Origin: Gorsachius magnificus
Taxonomy: Eukaryota > Chordata > Aves > Pelecaniformes > Ardeidae
Assembly: GCA_034008185.1 (NCBI GenBank)
Contig: CM067084.1
Coordinates: forward strand, 42,483,099 to 42,547,098
DNA: 64,000 nt
Direction: 5' to 3'
Shown: positions 13,628 to 23,959 of the stretch, piece after piece
Layout: each line of letters opens with the position of its first letter
Position numbering within the stretch: the stretch's first letter is position 1
Notes under the pieces: model-generated
What the model saw: only the letters and a program-made list of their open reading frames with translations
Databases searched by the model: none
What the model was told of the DNA's origin: nothing
Program-made: the position numbers and the translations under genes

Positions 13628-16600
13628 ACCAAAAAAAACCCCACAAAAAGTAAGCTGCCCTGGTTTCTTCCTCCCTACCATTTTTTTACTTTTCAAAATT
13701 TCAAGAACTTCTTTACAAGAGAAGTCTTCATAATTGAAACGCTAACTGCGTAATTTGTAATCACTGCAGAAGATTTTATTTTCACTCCTAGGCACATGCA
13801 CACTCTTCAGCTAGCAGGAAACGTAAGATGATGATAATCATTAGCTTCTTGTAGCTTCGGTATTCATAATGACACAAGTGGCAGACAGCAGGAATCTGTC
13901 CCAATTAACAAACAAAAGTGGAGACATCTAATATCCTCAGCAACGATCTGTGAAATCGTAGCTGAATTTTACTAAAAGTACATTCAGAGCTCCCCTAGCT
14001 ACTCTTGCTCTTCATGATTTTGAGGAAAGCTCTGAGTGCACTTGCTCAGCTGTAAATCCATATGCAAAAGGTTGGTATCCTTCTAATTCATCTTGCTCAG
14101 AGCTAAATCATGATTGAAATTACACACAGTAGTTTTGTAATTGAAGTGCTGATTATGTAGAGACCTCCAAATTGGTCTCATGTAGATCGCAACCAATTTT
14201 CAGAAGAACTAAGTAGCATTTATCAGTCTTGCATACTGACTCCTAGATAGCAAATATAATGGCCTTGCATATATGAGGGGCTTTTTTGATGAAACTTGAG
14301 ACAATTAATATGATGATGCAATGAAGGAAGTAAACAATTCTGCCCATCTTTCCTAATACAGTTAAGTCATATTTTTAATCTGGAATTGGCACTAATTTGG
14401 AACGTCCCCAGAGTTAGCTTGAATTTGGATTTGATGCTACATTTCAAACTTGTCGAAACTATGAGCAACTAAAATCAGATTTAGGTATATTTTCTTTTCC
14501 CCCATAAATGGATTATCCAAGGATGTGTGGGAGGGAGGGAATTTCAGCATGGCAATATGTTTTACCCATTTTTTATTTTCAGCTACTATTGTTAAAGAAA
14601 CATCTGTTTGTACTTGGAACAATGGTTCCCAAAGACATCCTTATCTCCTACTAGTCTTTATTAAGAAAAACTTTAATGTGATGGGCATCTAACCAAAACC
14701 CATTTTAGTGATGGTATGTGCACTGCTTTAATAAAATCAAAATATTATTAATTCTGTCATAATAAAAATTGCCCAGTTCCAGATTTTGTGCATTCATTCA
14801 TTACTGTTGTTTTAAAATAGTGATAGAATGAGATAGCAAACTTCTTTAAAAGCTTTCTTTAAAAGTAATGCAGTTTAGTAATTTCATGGCTGAGTTGCAG
14901 ATGTACTCGATGCAGCCTTTCATTTCAGAGACTTATTAAGTTTATGCTTATATCTGAAGCAAAGAGATTTAAATATATCACACAGTTGGTGTATTAAGAA
15001 AAACAGTTGACATTTTGTCCATAATTTATCATCTATTTGTCTGTCTTAAATTCCTGTGCATATATATTAACATCATCATCTTTGCTTTAACTTGTAGATC
15101 TGGCAGTGCGGGGGAAAACTGTTGTTTGTTCCCTGTTCTCGTGTTGGACACATCTATCGTCTCCAGGGTTGGCAAGGAAATCCTCCTCCTGTGTACGTTG
15201 GGTCTTCTCCTACATTAAAGGTACTGTTTTGCCACGACTTTGAAGGTGTTTTTTTTATTTTAGGTATCAACAGTTTTAGCTACATCTATTTAAATTATCA
15301 GTAGCAATTTAGAGAGCACTTCATCCAAAGCTATTTGGTGTCTAAAGCTAAGATGGTCATCCCCACGAGAGGGAAATCTTTGTGCCCATCCCACTGTTAT
15401 TAGGAGTAGAGATTCCTGGAACCCATCTTCTTGCTCCACCCCTCCACATCTTTGAGGTAGAAATCACATTTCCTCTTACTTATTCTCAGCACCCCAAGCC
15501 TTTGCTGCGCTGTGCCCAACTGAAGTACAAGCAACTCTAGTAACTACAGCACACTCCTACAGATGATGATCGTGGGTTTGAAACCCACCTTTGGCTTGAT
15601 TGGGTGTGATCCTAGGCTGAGTTAGCGAATGCTGTAATCTAGCATCTCTCAGACCTTTGTGGCTGCATTTGTTAATTAAGAAGCAGTGAACAACACCTGG
15701 AAAATGGCATGCTTTGCACTTCATTGTAAAGGTTGGTAACTCCTCAGGCACCTTGAGGGTTTGGAAGTGTTGCTCAAGCCATATTAAAAGTAGGCATCAT
15801 CTCAAGAAAAGAGTGAGCAAGCTGCCTGTGTCTGAAGAGATGAATTTAATCAAGAAAAACTGTTTCATATAAGTTTCCACCTACCAGCAGGAAGAGAGAT
15901 GACCCTCCTGTTAAGGTTTCCTGTTGCCTGGTTTAAGCTTCCTCTTGTGCAGTGTTTTGGCATTAGTAAATCCCATTCCCAAAGACCCAGTTCTTTGTAA
16001 ATTCCAATTCCAGAGCCATCTTCCTCGGTGTTACCTGTGATGATGATACAGGGTTACAGAGAATGACTTGAAGCAAGCTAGCAGTTGGTTCTGTTGAAAA
16101 GGGAATGTCCCAGCCTCGCTTAATTGTAGAAAACTAACCTGGCACCCAGGGGGGAGGGAGGGGAAAAAAAAGTGTCCTCTGTTAGTGATGTGAATTGATT
16201 AACATTTTGATCAAACAAGCACTAGGACCAGTACAAGGGAGGGTAGGGGGAAGTGGGCATAGCTGGGAGTAGAGACAGAGCAATGGGAGACAGGATAACA
16301 AATGATAACTCCATTGCTCAGTTCAGGCAAGATGTTAGTTTGCCTTGTCTGAAATTATAAAATCCATTTCACTGTTCTAAAAATCTGATCAAAAATACTT
16401 ACTGCATATCTAAACGCCTTACATGAGTCTGCTTGTCTGCTTACTGAATACAACAAAATGCTGCTGAGCATTCTTAAACATTAAGTTGCTTCTCTGTACA
16501 AGGCAGGATGCAGGAATCGCTTTCTCCCTCTTCGGGCACCCACCTATCCCCATAGTAAATGTGCTTTTCTGTAGCTTTGTTAAATTTATGCTGGATGTAG

Positions 16601-18978
16601 ATTAAAGTAAAACTCACAATAATTTGTGCCTTTAGATCTAGTAAGACTGTTTTAACACTGGTTCATTAATGCTAGAAGAATTGTATGAAGTGAGGTGTGC
16701 ATCTAGAACATGTACAAGTAATATAGAAATAAGAGGCATCAAAGAGACTGGGAAGAAAGATGTGAGGGAGAGGCTTGTTAACCAGGCGAGCTATCCATTT
16801 TTTCCCCTTCTCCAAGCAGCAATAAACCACTTTGCTTAAGAAGATAAAATCTCCTTGGTGTGTCATAGCTGACCTGTTTAAGACTTAATTTTTTCACCGT
16901 TGGTGAACTAATTCCCTGCATTAAAACTGTAGAAGGTGAATGCAAACTCTGAATTGCAGTTCTGGTACACAGCAAATGATTGCAACACTTCATTGCGCCT
17001 GATGAGTCTTTATTTTCAAATAAACATTCTCTAATCTTGGAAAAAGTTTCATACTCTCATTAAGCAAGGCAGTTTATTTTGCTGGCTTCGGTCCTAAACT
17101 GCCATTTGAAAATAATATGCATCTTTTGTGTAATCTGCTGAAGGTGACAAATTACTAGTGCTATATAATAATTCCGTGCTGTCACTTTTTTAAGAGGAGA
17201 AATCCTTAAATTTCTGGAATTAACACGCAGTTACATCTGACCTGTTGTGTGTGCTTTGAGGTAGCAGCAATGTCCTTGTTCTTCACAGAACTATGTCAGA
17301 GTTGTAGAAGTGTGGTGGGACGAATACAAGGATTATTTTTACGCCAGTCGGCCGGAGACAAAAGCGCTCCCCTACGGAGATATATCTGAGCTGAAAAAAT
17401 TCCGTGAAGACCACAACTGCAAAAGTTTTAAGTGGTTTATGGAAGAAATAGCATATGATATAACTTCATATTATCCACTACCACCTAAAAACGTGGACTG
17501 GGGAGAGGTAAGCACAGCACATAACATGTATTTATTTTGGGAGCTTTTTTTTTAAATTGGGAATTCAAAAGGAAGCGACTGTTACTTGACATCACCCTGA
17601 GAACAGGCTTTTTGATTACTACTATGCTAAGGTATATGATACTGGCCAGAGAGCTAGAACCCTAGTAAAAAAATTATATATATACTTTAAGAGGTGCAAT
17701 TTTTTTCATTAGCTCCATAGTTCCTTGAAGAATTACTTCATCTCTAGCCCTGTCTTCAGTTGTCCAAAACTCTTTTTTTTTTCCATAGTTGGAATTTAGT
17801 TTTCCTCTAAAAGGAAAAAAAAAAATGCAAATCCTGTGTGCATAGGAGTATTGGCAAAGATTAATAGGTGAAAATTTTTTTCTGCGAAGGCCTAGAGAAT
17901 AGACCATGAAATCCATGTGGAGTACATTCTGCCTACGTTTGCTAGCCTGTGATGTACTTGTACAGTTACAGCCTCAGTAAATCCCTTATCTGCCTGTAAT
18001 AGTTTGATATGATTGTGTAATAATCATCTCCGGCATTAACATACAAGGGTAAGACTGTGCTAAATTAAGGATGTGGTTACAAATACAGCATTTTCCTGTA
18101 GTTGACAGAGCATGTCACTGGGCAGGTGGAGGGCCCTTCGCTGAACCCTGCCTGTTTCATTCTGGCTTTTAAGCCCACACCTTGAGGAGCTCTTACCTCA
18201 GGTCTCCTGCCTGCTTTCAGATGAGTTTGGGTTTTTTTGTTTGTTTGTGGGTTTTTTGCCTTTTTCAGCTGGTTTCAGCCTTGCCTTGTCTCTCCTATCA
18301 ATTTTACTTCTGTAGATCATGGAGGCAAAATCAGAAAACTATCTCACTGGCAGGGGAGAAGTCCTGTGTCCCACCAAATTTAACAGCCTTCTTTCCCAAG
18401 ATATAATGGATCCTTTTTTTGTAATTTCAAAAGAGCATTAGAAAGTACAGATCTGTTTCCTACGGCCAAGAGTGTGTCATTGCTAACTTCTCTGAGGAAT
18501 TAGTGATATAGAGCATGTGCATGGTGGAAGGGGATACAAATAGTCTTGTATCTGAGGGACCAGGTGAACAATGCCACCTTTATTTCTTACCTAAACGCTA
18601 GCACAAAGCATCAGTTACTACGTTAGCCTTAGACCTCCTTTTGAATCCACGTAAAGGCTTAGGAAGGCACCTATTTGTAACGCCGCACTAATTGCATTTC
18701 CAAACCATCGGGAATTAAAGTGTGGGGTTCATCTTCCACAACGCTTTCTGGAAGTCAGGTCTGAGCTTAGTCCTCCAGACTTTCTTCTACCGTCACGAAG
18801 GAGAAAGAGGCTCTGGCAAAGAAAATAGGTCTGAAAAGAATGTTATTTGTGTTACAGAGTCTTTGTAAAGCTCCTTGTTGGCCCTTCTGAGGAGGGAATG
18901 GGATAATCAGCAGTTCAGGCATGCTTTCTGATGGGACTTATTCTTTATTCCTGTGCCTGCCCCTCATCAATTTTATCT

Positions 18979-19014
<36 letters not shown>

Positions 19015-22000
19015 GCAATTGCTGCTGAAGGTTCTTCTGAGCAGCCGGGTCAGCGAGCTCTGCCTGGCTGCATTTAATAACAGCTGTGCATAACTTCCCT
19101 GCATCACGTTTCTCTCATCCGCGAGATGAGAGCAACTTAGCTGAGCTCCTGCTTTATTTATGAAGACCTGGGACACTGAACATGCTTTGATAGGGATTGA
19201 ATAAATTAAAATACTTGGAAGTCCTACATTTCGGTGTCATTAATTTGGAACTGAGCTTTGCAACTCTCGCTTTATCAGTGTACTGTAACTCACGTAAGAG
19301 CCCACAAATTAGCATGGGCAGCTTGAAGCTCCATCTCCCAGAATGGTTAACATCACTATTTAAATTTCATATGCAGGTTTGTCTCATAGCTCTCTGGCAG
19401 ATACCTGTTTCTGGTTTGAAAGATGAGTGGGGATTTTCTGAACTCCTTCACACTCATTTTTTCCTTGAGACTAACTTGGAGTGCAAAACCTCTTTTCCAG
19501 ATCAGAGGCTTTGAAACCGCCTACTGCATCGATAGCATGGGGCACACCAATGGTGGCTTCGCTGAGCTTGGGCCGTGCCACAGAATGGGAGGAAATCAGG
19601 TAAGGAGCTTGGAGGCAAGTCTAAAGGAGAATCACTTGCAGTGGATCATAACAGGACAGTTTTCTCTTAAGCCTATATGTAAAGTCACTTAGGTGCCTGC
19701 TACAAAAATGGGAGTTAGGGATTTTCCATAAGCACACTGACATTGCTACAATACAGGAATCAGAAAATGCCATTTCAAACACAAACGATGCAGAATTGAA
19801 GGCAAGCTCATAATCTCTTCTTTAGTGAGCAGGTACCTAAGGAGGCAAGAACTGTGTTTTAAAGCAACCATATCACTGCATTAGAACAACTGCAGCTCTT
19901 AGCATTGCTGCTGATTCATCATGTGTCTTCATTTAATAATTAATCCTTCAGGAAACAATCCCCTCACTCAATTATTTCACAAAGTTGTTTTGCTCTAATG
20001 GAAATATAAAACACTTTTGTGCAGTAACTCATCTTCTGCTACAGGAGACAAGAAATTGAATATGAATTTGTGCTTCGTTTGCAAATTAAGCAGCAGAATG
20101 TAATTACTAATAGAAGGTTTCTGTCCAAGCTGCTGTCTATCTGACCTGTGTCTTCACAAACCTACCCACACTACAAACCTGCTGTTCTGTATTTACAACT
20201 CCTGTTTCAGTTGGAAAACTCTTTTCAACATTTAAAGTCCCTATTTATGCTGATACGGGCTTGAACCAGGCAAGTTTTGTCATGGCAATCATGAAATCAC
20301 ATGCGGGATGATGCTTTTAAAAATCATATTTGGGTTAGCTCTTAGTAGTCCATGGAAATGTCTCTTTTATTTTGATATTTAATGAAAAATTTCCCTGAAC
20401 TACTTTTTCTGTTTATGCTAAGCCCCAAAACCCTGTAACATTTATTTCATAAGAGTAGGAGTATCTTTTTGTATCTGCAAGCATTAGTTTGGTTTCCTCC
20501 GTGCGTAAAATGCCAAAGTTTTACTGTCTTCACATGAAATTACTGTCAAGGACCAAGGACTTGTTACCAGATCTTTAGGAAGATAGTGGATTGTTTGGCC
20601 ATCAAACCGTACAAAGGCTTTTAATCAAACACTTTCAGAAGTCCCCCAAATATTAATCCCTCTGTTTTATCATTTTTGTCTTGCTAGGTAAGTGTCTTAG
20701 CCTTCTGAATCCTACAGGAAAGTTATCCGTGAAATTGAGCGTTGTGATAGTAAAAGTGCATTGCATCATGTAAAATAAAGAACCCTGCTGAAAGATAGAT
20801 GTAATAACACCAGAGAATATTTTGAAGGATGTGATTTTGTTGGTATTTTCAGTGCTTCTAAAATAATCATTATTTTGAGTCTACTGTTAAAAAAGGTGGC
20901 TTTTTTTTTTCTGTTAGCTTTTCCGAATCAATGAAGCTAATCAACTCATGCAGTATGATCAGTGCTTAACTAAAGGACCAGATGGATCCAAAGTTATGAT
21001 TACACACTGTAATCAGAACGAATACAAGGATTGGCAATACTTCAAGGTAGGCAACAGATATATAGCAGAAAAGAAATTATTATTTGCATCCTGGTTTTTT
21101 GCACTTTTTAAAATTATTTTATGTATATCTGAAAATAAAGTTCTACAACAAGGTTAACTGAACTAAGCAGAGTAAATAGTTAATTGCACATTCTCGGAAA
21201 TCCATGCTTGCCAGGAAAACTTTCTCTAGGGAAAGGTGCTTTTGCTAGCAGTTCTACTTGCTGTCTTCTGTAGCAAAATCTTTAGGGAGAGTCTCATGAG
21301 ACTACATGTGCTGCCACAGGTGTGTTAGGAGTTGGCACTTGCCTCAGAGGAAGCAAAGAGGATGTCCACTACCAGTTTCTAAAGGAGTTTCTAAAAGCTT
21401 TTTGTGCCATCACCCTCTCGGCTTGTATGCTTTCTGTCAAGAAAGTTTCTTCATCTGATGGATGCTGTGAGAATACTTAAATGCTGAGTTTAGCAGCTAG
21501 GGTCAATGTTAGATCTAATTTTGGGAGGTCTAAAATGCAGTGTTGCTCTGTTTAAAGACAGGAGATCTTTTTATAAGCCTACACAGGTATCGGTAAACAT
21601 AGCATTACTCTTTGCAGTTCTGTGTTGTCTTTGCTTTCTTCAGTATTTCTTTTTCCTGTTCGCTCGCCGTTCTCTCTCGGCGTGCTCTATTGCAAACTCT
21701 GGGTGTGGCGCCATTATAATGCTGTTGCAAAATCTATGAATTTTTAATAAAGACTTGGAATGTTGGCTGATATACGTGTGAGGGCTGCTACAGTCTAGTT
21801 AGTCACTACATCTGTAAGTCCTCTGTTAAATTCTAGTTTTGAAAGTGTTATTTTAAGAAATGTCTAAGGTTATATTTCTGTTCGTCTCTTAAAAAATGAG
21901 GCTGAATAGTCTAAGGGTGACGTTATCCTTGGATATAGCCACACATAACTTGGTTCTGTGTCTAAGAAACTCTTCTGTGTTAATTTTTCTTTAGTCTGTC

Positions 22001-23959
22001 TAGTGTATTGCACATTTATTAATTCATTAGCTGGTTATCTGGACTGTGTTTGTCTGAAAGACGTAGGCACTGTTGAGTGCTGCCAAATCTGTTTATTATC
22101 CTTTAAAGCCACCCCACTTTTCCTGATATTTCAGTAGAGCTCAGAAATACCAAGCACCATAATGCCATTTCCACACAGCTTTCTTATGCCATATAGACAC
22201 GCAAAATTCTTTAAACCTGAAATTTAAAAATAATAAGCAGTATTCCAGTGCCTGCCGACTTCTGCTTTAATAGTGGAATAATACATAGCACTTGTTAACT
22301 CTCCAGCCATTCTAGTGTGTCCCAGCACGTTACTTGGCTCTTCTCTAAGCATTTCTTTTATGCAAGAAGATCCATTTCTTCCACAGTGGTACCAAGTTAT
22401 GTAATTGTTTGCTTATTACCCCAAGTTACAAGGAAGCCCGGTAGGCATGGTCTGGGCCGTAGAACAAAACACTGACTGGCTTCCAGAAAGGGAAAAAAAA
22501 GGGGGATGAGAGAGAAAGGACCACCAAGGGTGTGTAAAACTGAGCAGATACTAGAAATTTGGCACACTCCGCTGTGCAGTACGGAGGGCATGACCGCTCC
22601 TTCTAATGAGGAGGGTGTAAGAAATGAAATGCTTATGAACTGCTGAAAAATCTCGTGGCCTCGTGTAAATGAAAGCTGCCAGGAGATTTTATCTCGTCGG
22701 TGGGTTGGTTGTTTCTGGAATGAACGTTTGTGTGCCAGCGTGGTGAGCCGAACATCTGTGCTGCCTGTGTTGAGCAGTAGCAGGGCTTCGGCACTCGTGG
22801 GCAAACACCCGGGACAGGGCCAGCCGTGGTCTGTTCATTGCTTTTTTGGGGCATCTGTTTGCCTCTCCAAGTAGAGGACCCCCATCCCATGTCTGGCCAC
22901 ATGGCAGGAGTAGGTATCAAGCTGAACCAACATTTTGATGCGCGCACGCGTGTGGGAGTGACGGGGTGAGGGAGGAGGTTCCCTGTGCCGGGGGGAGCAC
23001 GTCTTCACCCGCAGGGCAGGGCTGCGGCGCCCCAGCCCGGCTGCAGTGCCGCCCATTTCCTTCTGCTCCGTTGCTCTGCAGCTGGTCAGCGAGTCAGGGC
23101 TGCATCTGGTGCCGGGGTCAGCAAGCAGGCGAGAAACCCCAGGCTGCTTTGCCTGAGATTTGGGCATGGCAGCACGGGGGGGTGCGGAAGAAGCCAAATG
23201 TGCGAGTCTCAGCTGGAATGTGCCAGGTGCAATAGGTCTGCAGCCACTTAGGCAGCCTCCTGTGGCTCAGGAGGCTAGGCTTGCTCTCAGACCTTCTTCT
23301 CTTCCTCTTACCAGCCAAACAGGGAGCAAAGTTACTGCTTTTTTTTTTCGCTTTTTTTTTCCCCCCCCAATGTGGTTAACATCAGTGTTGGGCAGTTGCT
23401 TTATGTGAGGGCTAACCAAAGGAGGACTGCCCAGTGAAGTCAGTTCTCATCCGCCCGCTGAGTTAGCTGTCCTCAAGAGTTAATCTTTTCTTTTGGTTAC
23501 AGGATGGATGAAAAGGCTGGAAGCATTTTAGATGCAGTTTTGCTCATTTTCTTCCAGTTTGTTGCCTAAGAGAAGTGGAAGGCATTTCAAGTGGGCCTAC
23601 AGATATCAAACATTTCATAATATGGAGGCTGTGAAAATCTAGGTTTAACAAAATAGTAAAACAAGTATAGAACTGATCTGTTCTGGGCCCCTGGAGCCTG
23701 CTTTTGTAAATAGCTCTGTTACAGTTGTGAAGAAAATGTTAAAAAAAACAAAACAAAACAAAACAAAAAACCAAAAAAAAAAAAAAAACAAATACATGTT
23801 CCCGATGATTTTGTTTTCCAGAATCTGCACAGATTTACTCACATTCCGTCAGGGAAGTGCTTGGATCGCTCCGAAGTCCTCCACCAAGTTTTCATTTCAG
23901 AGTGTGACTCCAGTAAAGCGACGCAAAAGTGGGAAATGAACAACATCCTTAGTGTGTAG
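1008..23959 (+). CDS. GALNT7: Polypeptide N-acetylgalactosaminyltransferase 7, 3' portion (spliced, 10 exons plus one duplicated exon)
   Basis: This enzyme adds GalNAc from UDP-GalNAc to Ser/Thr in the Golgi (mucin-type O-glycosylation); family knowledge says GALNT7 favours substrates that already carry GalNAc. The visible exons join in phase to 461 residues plus stop. In order, they show the N-terminal GT-A half ([20 protein letters not shown], then LIDDFSN), the metal-binding D-A-H triplet (exon at 7493), the Gal/GalNAc-T motif [11 protein letters not shown] (exon at 13061), the [10 protein letters not shown] segment (exon at 15098), and a C-terminal ricin B-type lectin domain (exons at 19501, 20918 and 23822) with CIDSMG, QCLTKG and CLD...QKW. 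The mammalian protein is about 657 residues, so roughly 195 N-terminal residues (tail, membrane anchor, stem, start of the catalytic domain) lie upstream. The YWHYD and [13 protein letters not shown] segments support GALNT7 over other family members. The oddity is a tandem pair of alternative exons at 9466-9648 and 9818-10000. Confidence 0.95.
1175..7103 (+). other. GALNT7 intron (5.9 kb)
   Basis: This long AT-rich intron runs from gtacat to ttgtttgacag. Its many short open frames show no recognisable domain. It contains a likely old SINE fragment near 2470-2550 with a short TAGG repeat. I see no other structured element. Confidence 0.75.
2470..2550 (+). repeat. Decayed MIR-like SINE fragment
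   Basis: A GTAGGTAGGTA stretch is followed by a T-rich run and ACAGGAGAGGAAAAG. The order resembles the core-to-3' part of the MIR consensus (GAGGTAGGTACT, then TTTTACAGATGAGGAAA). Divergence is high, and the call rests on remembered consensus order only. Confidence 0.3.
7104..7234 (+). CDS. GALNT7: GALNT7 exon: catalytic domain, segment before DxH
   Basis: This 131-nt exon has acceptor tttgacag and donor cag|gtagga, and ends on a codon boundary. It encodes [20 protein letters not shown] followed by [23 protein letters not shown]. The RxxREGLxxAR stretch is a hallmark of the GalNAc-transferase UDP-binding half. Confidence 0.94.
7493..7572 (+). CDS. GALNT7: GALNT7 exon carrying the D-A-H metal-binding triplet
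   Basis: This 80-nt exon follows a long T tract ending ttgaag and is closed by ag|gtaatg. It encodes [20 protein letters not shown] then APISKD plus two bases of an Arg codon. D-A-H is the DxH motif that coordinates Mn2+ and UDP-GalNAc in GT27 enzymes. Both downstream alternative exons supply the third Arg base (a). Confidence 0.94.
7573..9465 (+). other. GALNT7 intron (1.9 kb)
   Basis: The intron runs from gtaatg to a good pyrimidine tract and ttcag. A short TATATCTATATCAA-type direct repeat lies near 7664-7710. A GC-rich patch near 8540-8720 gives long antisense open frames (8371-8918) that match no family I know. Confidence 0.75.
9466..9648 (+). CDS. GALNT7: GALNT7 alternative exon A (first of a duplicated pair)
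   Basis: This 183-nt exon has acceptor aatgtttcag and donor cg|gtaaag. It enters with one base (completing Arg) and leaves with two bases of Arg. It encodes [20 protein letters not shown], then [20 protein letters not shown], then [20 protein letters not shown]. It is 48/61 identical to exon B; differences cluster in [14 protein letters not shown] and in the basic stretch after PL. The segment sits between the DxH strand and the Gal/GalNAc-T motif, near the acceptor side of the active site (inferred from family architecture). The frame is intact and both splice sites look good, so it is probably used. I cannot say with certainty which copy is the reference form in other species. Confidence 0.9.
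9649..9817 (+). promoter_or_regulatory. Short intron between duplicated exons, with displaced pyrimidine tract and AG-free zone
   Basis: The 169-nt intron begins gtaaag and ends cctgcag. After the AGs at 9653-9658 there is no AG until the acceptor at 9816-9817. A pyrimidine-rich tract spans about 9701-9735, far from the acceptor. The best yUnAy branch candidate next to it is TTGAT, with A at 9693, 44 nt from the donor and 124 nt from the acceptor. A weaker TAAC near 9779-9782 could be a conventional branch site. If the distant site is used, exon A's donor would be too close for spliceosome assembly, which would favour mutual exclusion. Confidence 0.55.
9818..10000 (+). CDS. GALNT7: GALNT7 alternative exon B (second of a duplicated pair)
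   Basis: This 183-nt exon has acceptor ccctgcag and donor cg|gtaatc, with the same entry and exit phases as exon A. It encodes [20 protein letters not shown], then [20 protein letters not shown], then [20 protein letters not shown]. Either copy joins correctly to the next exon (cg + g gives Arg, then SPAMAGG). Including both would also stay in frame and add 61 residues. Codon third positions are more GC-rich than in exon A, so the copies have diverged for a long time while both proteins stayed constrained. Confidence 0.92.
10001..13060 (+). other. GALNT7 intron (3.1 kb)
   Basis: An AT-rich intron ending cctctttcag. It holds an A-rich stretch near 12469-12483. I see no third copy of the duplicated exon and no recognisable gene. 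Confidence 0.75.
13061..13178 (+). CDS. GALNT7: GALNT7 exon: Gal/GalNAc-T motif
   Basis: This 118-nt exon has acceptor ctctttcag and donor aag|gtaaca. After one base completing Arg it reads [20 protein letters not shown] then [24 protein letters not shown]...WGGENFE is the Gal/GalNAc-T motif shared by GT27 enzymes and beta-4-galactosyltransferases. The long open frames through this stretch in the other two registers are shadows. Confidence 0.95.
13179..15097 (+). other. GALNT7 intron (1.9 kb) with poly-A tract
   Basis: The intron holds a roughly 28-base A run at 13598-13625, followed by an A/C-rich stretch. No exon-like frame or structured element was recognised. Confidence 0.75.
15098..15220 (+). 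CDS. GALNT7: GALNT7 exon: C-terminal part of catalytic domain
   Basis: This 123-nt, 41-codon exon has acceptor cttgtag and donor aag|gtactg. It reads [20 protein letters not shown] then [21 protein letters not shown]. The PCSRVGH segment forms part of the sugar-nucleotide and catalytic site in this family. Confidence 0.95.
15221..17288 (+). other. GALNT7 intron (2.1 kb)
   Basis: The intron ends ttcttcacag. It contains a perfect inverted repeat at 15572-15588 shaped like a tRNA T arm. No gene was recognised. Confidence 0.75.
15572..15588 (+). repeat. T-arm-like inverted repeat (GTGGGTTTGAAACCCAC)
   Basis: This is a 5-bp stem GTGGG/CCCAC with a 7-base loop TTTGAAA, the geometry of a tRNA T arm, though two positions differ from the B-box consensus. 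I could not build a convincing D arm or acceptor stem around it. It may be a tRNA-derived SINE relic or chance. Confidence 0.3.
17289..17507 (+). CDS. GALNT7: GALNT7 exon: end of catalytic domain and linker
   Basis: This 219-nt, 73-codon exon has acceptor cttcacag and donor gag|gtaagc. It starts [20 protein letters not shown] and ends with [20 protein letters not shown] is the conserved stretch following the Gal/GalNAc-T motif. The tail is the linker to the lectin domain. Confidence 0.95.
17508..19500 (+). other. GALNT7 intron (2.0 kb) with T tract
   Basis: The intron contains a T run of more than 20 bases near 18983-19009. Nothing else was recognised. It ends tcttttccag. Confidence 0.75.
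19501..19599 (+). CDS. GALNT7: GALNT7 exon: lectin domain, first repeat
   Basis: This 99-nt, 33-codon exon has donor cag|gtaagg. It reads [20 protein letters not shown] then [13 protein letters not shown]. It opens the ricin B-type lectin domain; CIDSMG...GPCH carries the paired cysteines of the alpha repeat. Confidence 0.95.
19600..20917 (+). other. GALNT7 intron (1.3 kb)
   Basis: An AT-rich intron with a T-rich acceptor region ending ctgttag. No additional features were seen. Confidence 0.75.
20918..21046 (+). CDS. GALNT7: GALNT7 exon: lectin domain, second repeat
   Basis: This 129-nt, 43-codon exon has donor aag|gtaggc. It reads [20 protein letters not shown] then [20 protein letters not shown] and YFK. 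QCLTKG...HCN is the beta repeat of the lectin fold; the terminal QxW position is degenerate (DWQYF). Confidence 0.95.
21047..23821 (+). other. GALNT7 last intron (2.8 kb)
   Basis: It includes a GC-rich patch with several CpGs at about 22940-23250, which gives rise to overlapping spurious open frames on both strands. An A-rich (AAAAC)n-type tract sits just before the acceptor. Confidence 0.75.
23741..23795 (+). repeat. A-rich (AAAAC)n tract next to the GALNT7 terminal acceptor
   Basis: An almost pure A/C stretch ends 26 nt before the terminal exon. Only about 26 nt remain for the pyrimidine tract and AG, so the branch point must lie in or beside the repeat. Confidence 0.8.
23822..23959 (+). 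CDS. GALNT7: GALNT7 terminal coding exon: lectin domain, third repeat and stop
   Basis: The acceptor is ttttgttttccag. It reads [40 protein letters not shown], then NILSV and the stop TAG at 23957-23959. CLD...QKW is the best-preserved of the three lectin repeats, consistent with sugar binding. Confidence 0.95.
   Translation, partial: NLHRFTHIPSGKCLDRSEVLHQVFISECDSSKATQKWEMNNILSV

Noticed and set aside
15572..15588. A functional tRNA gene
   Set aside because: Only the T arm is present; no acceptor stem, D arm or anticodon arm could be drawn around it.
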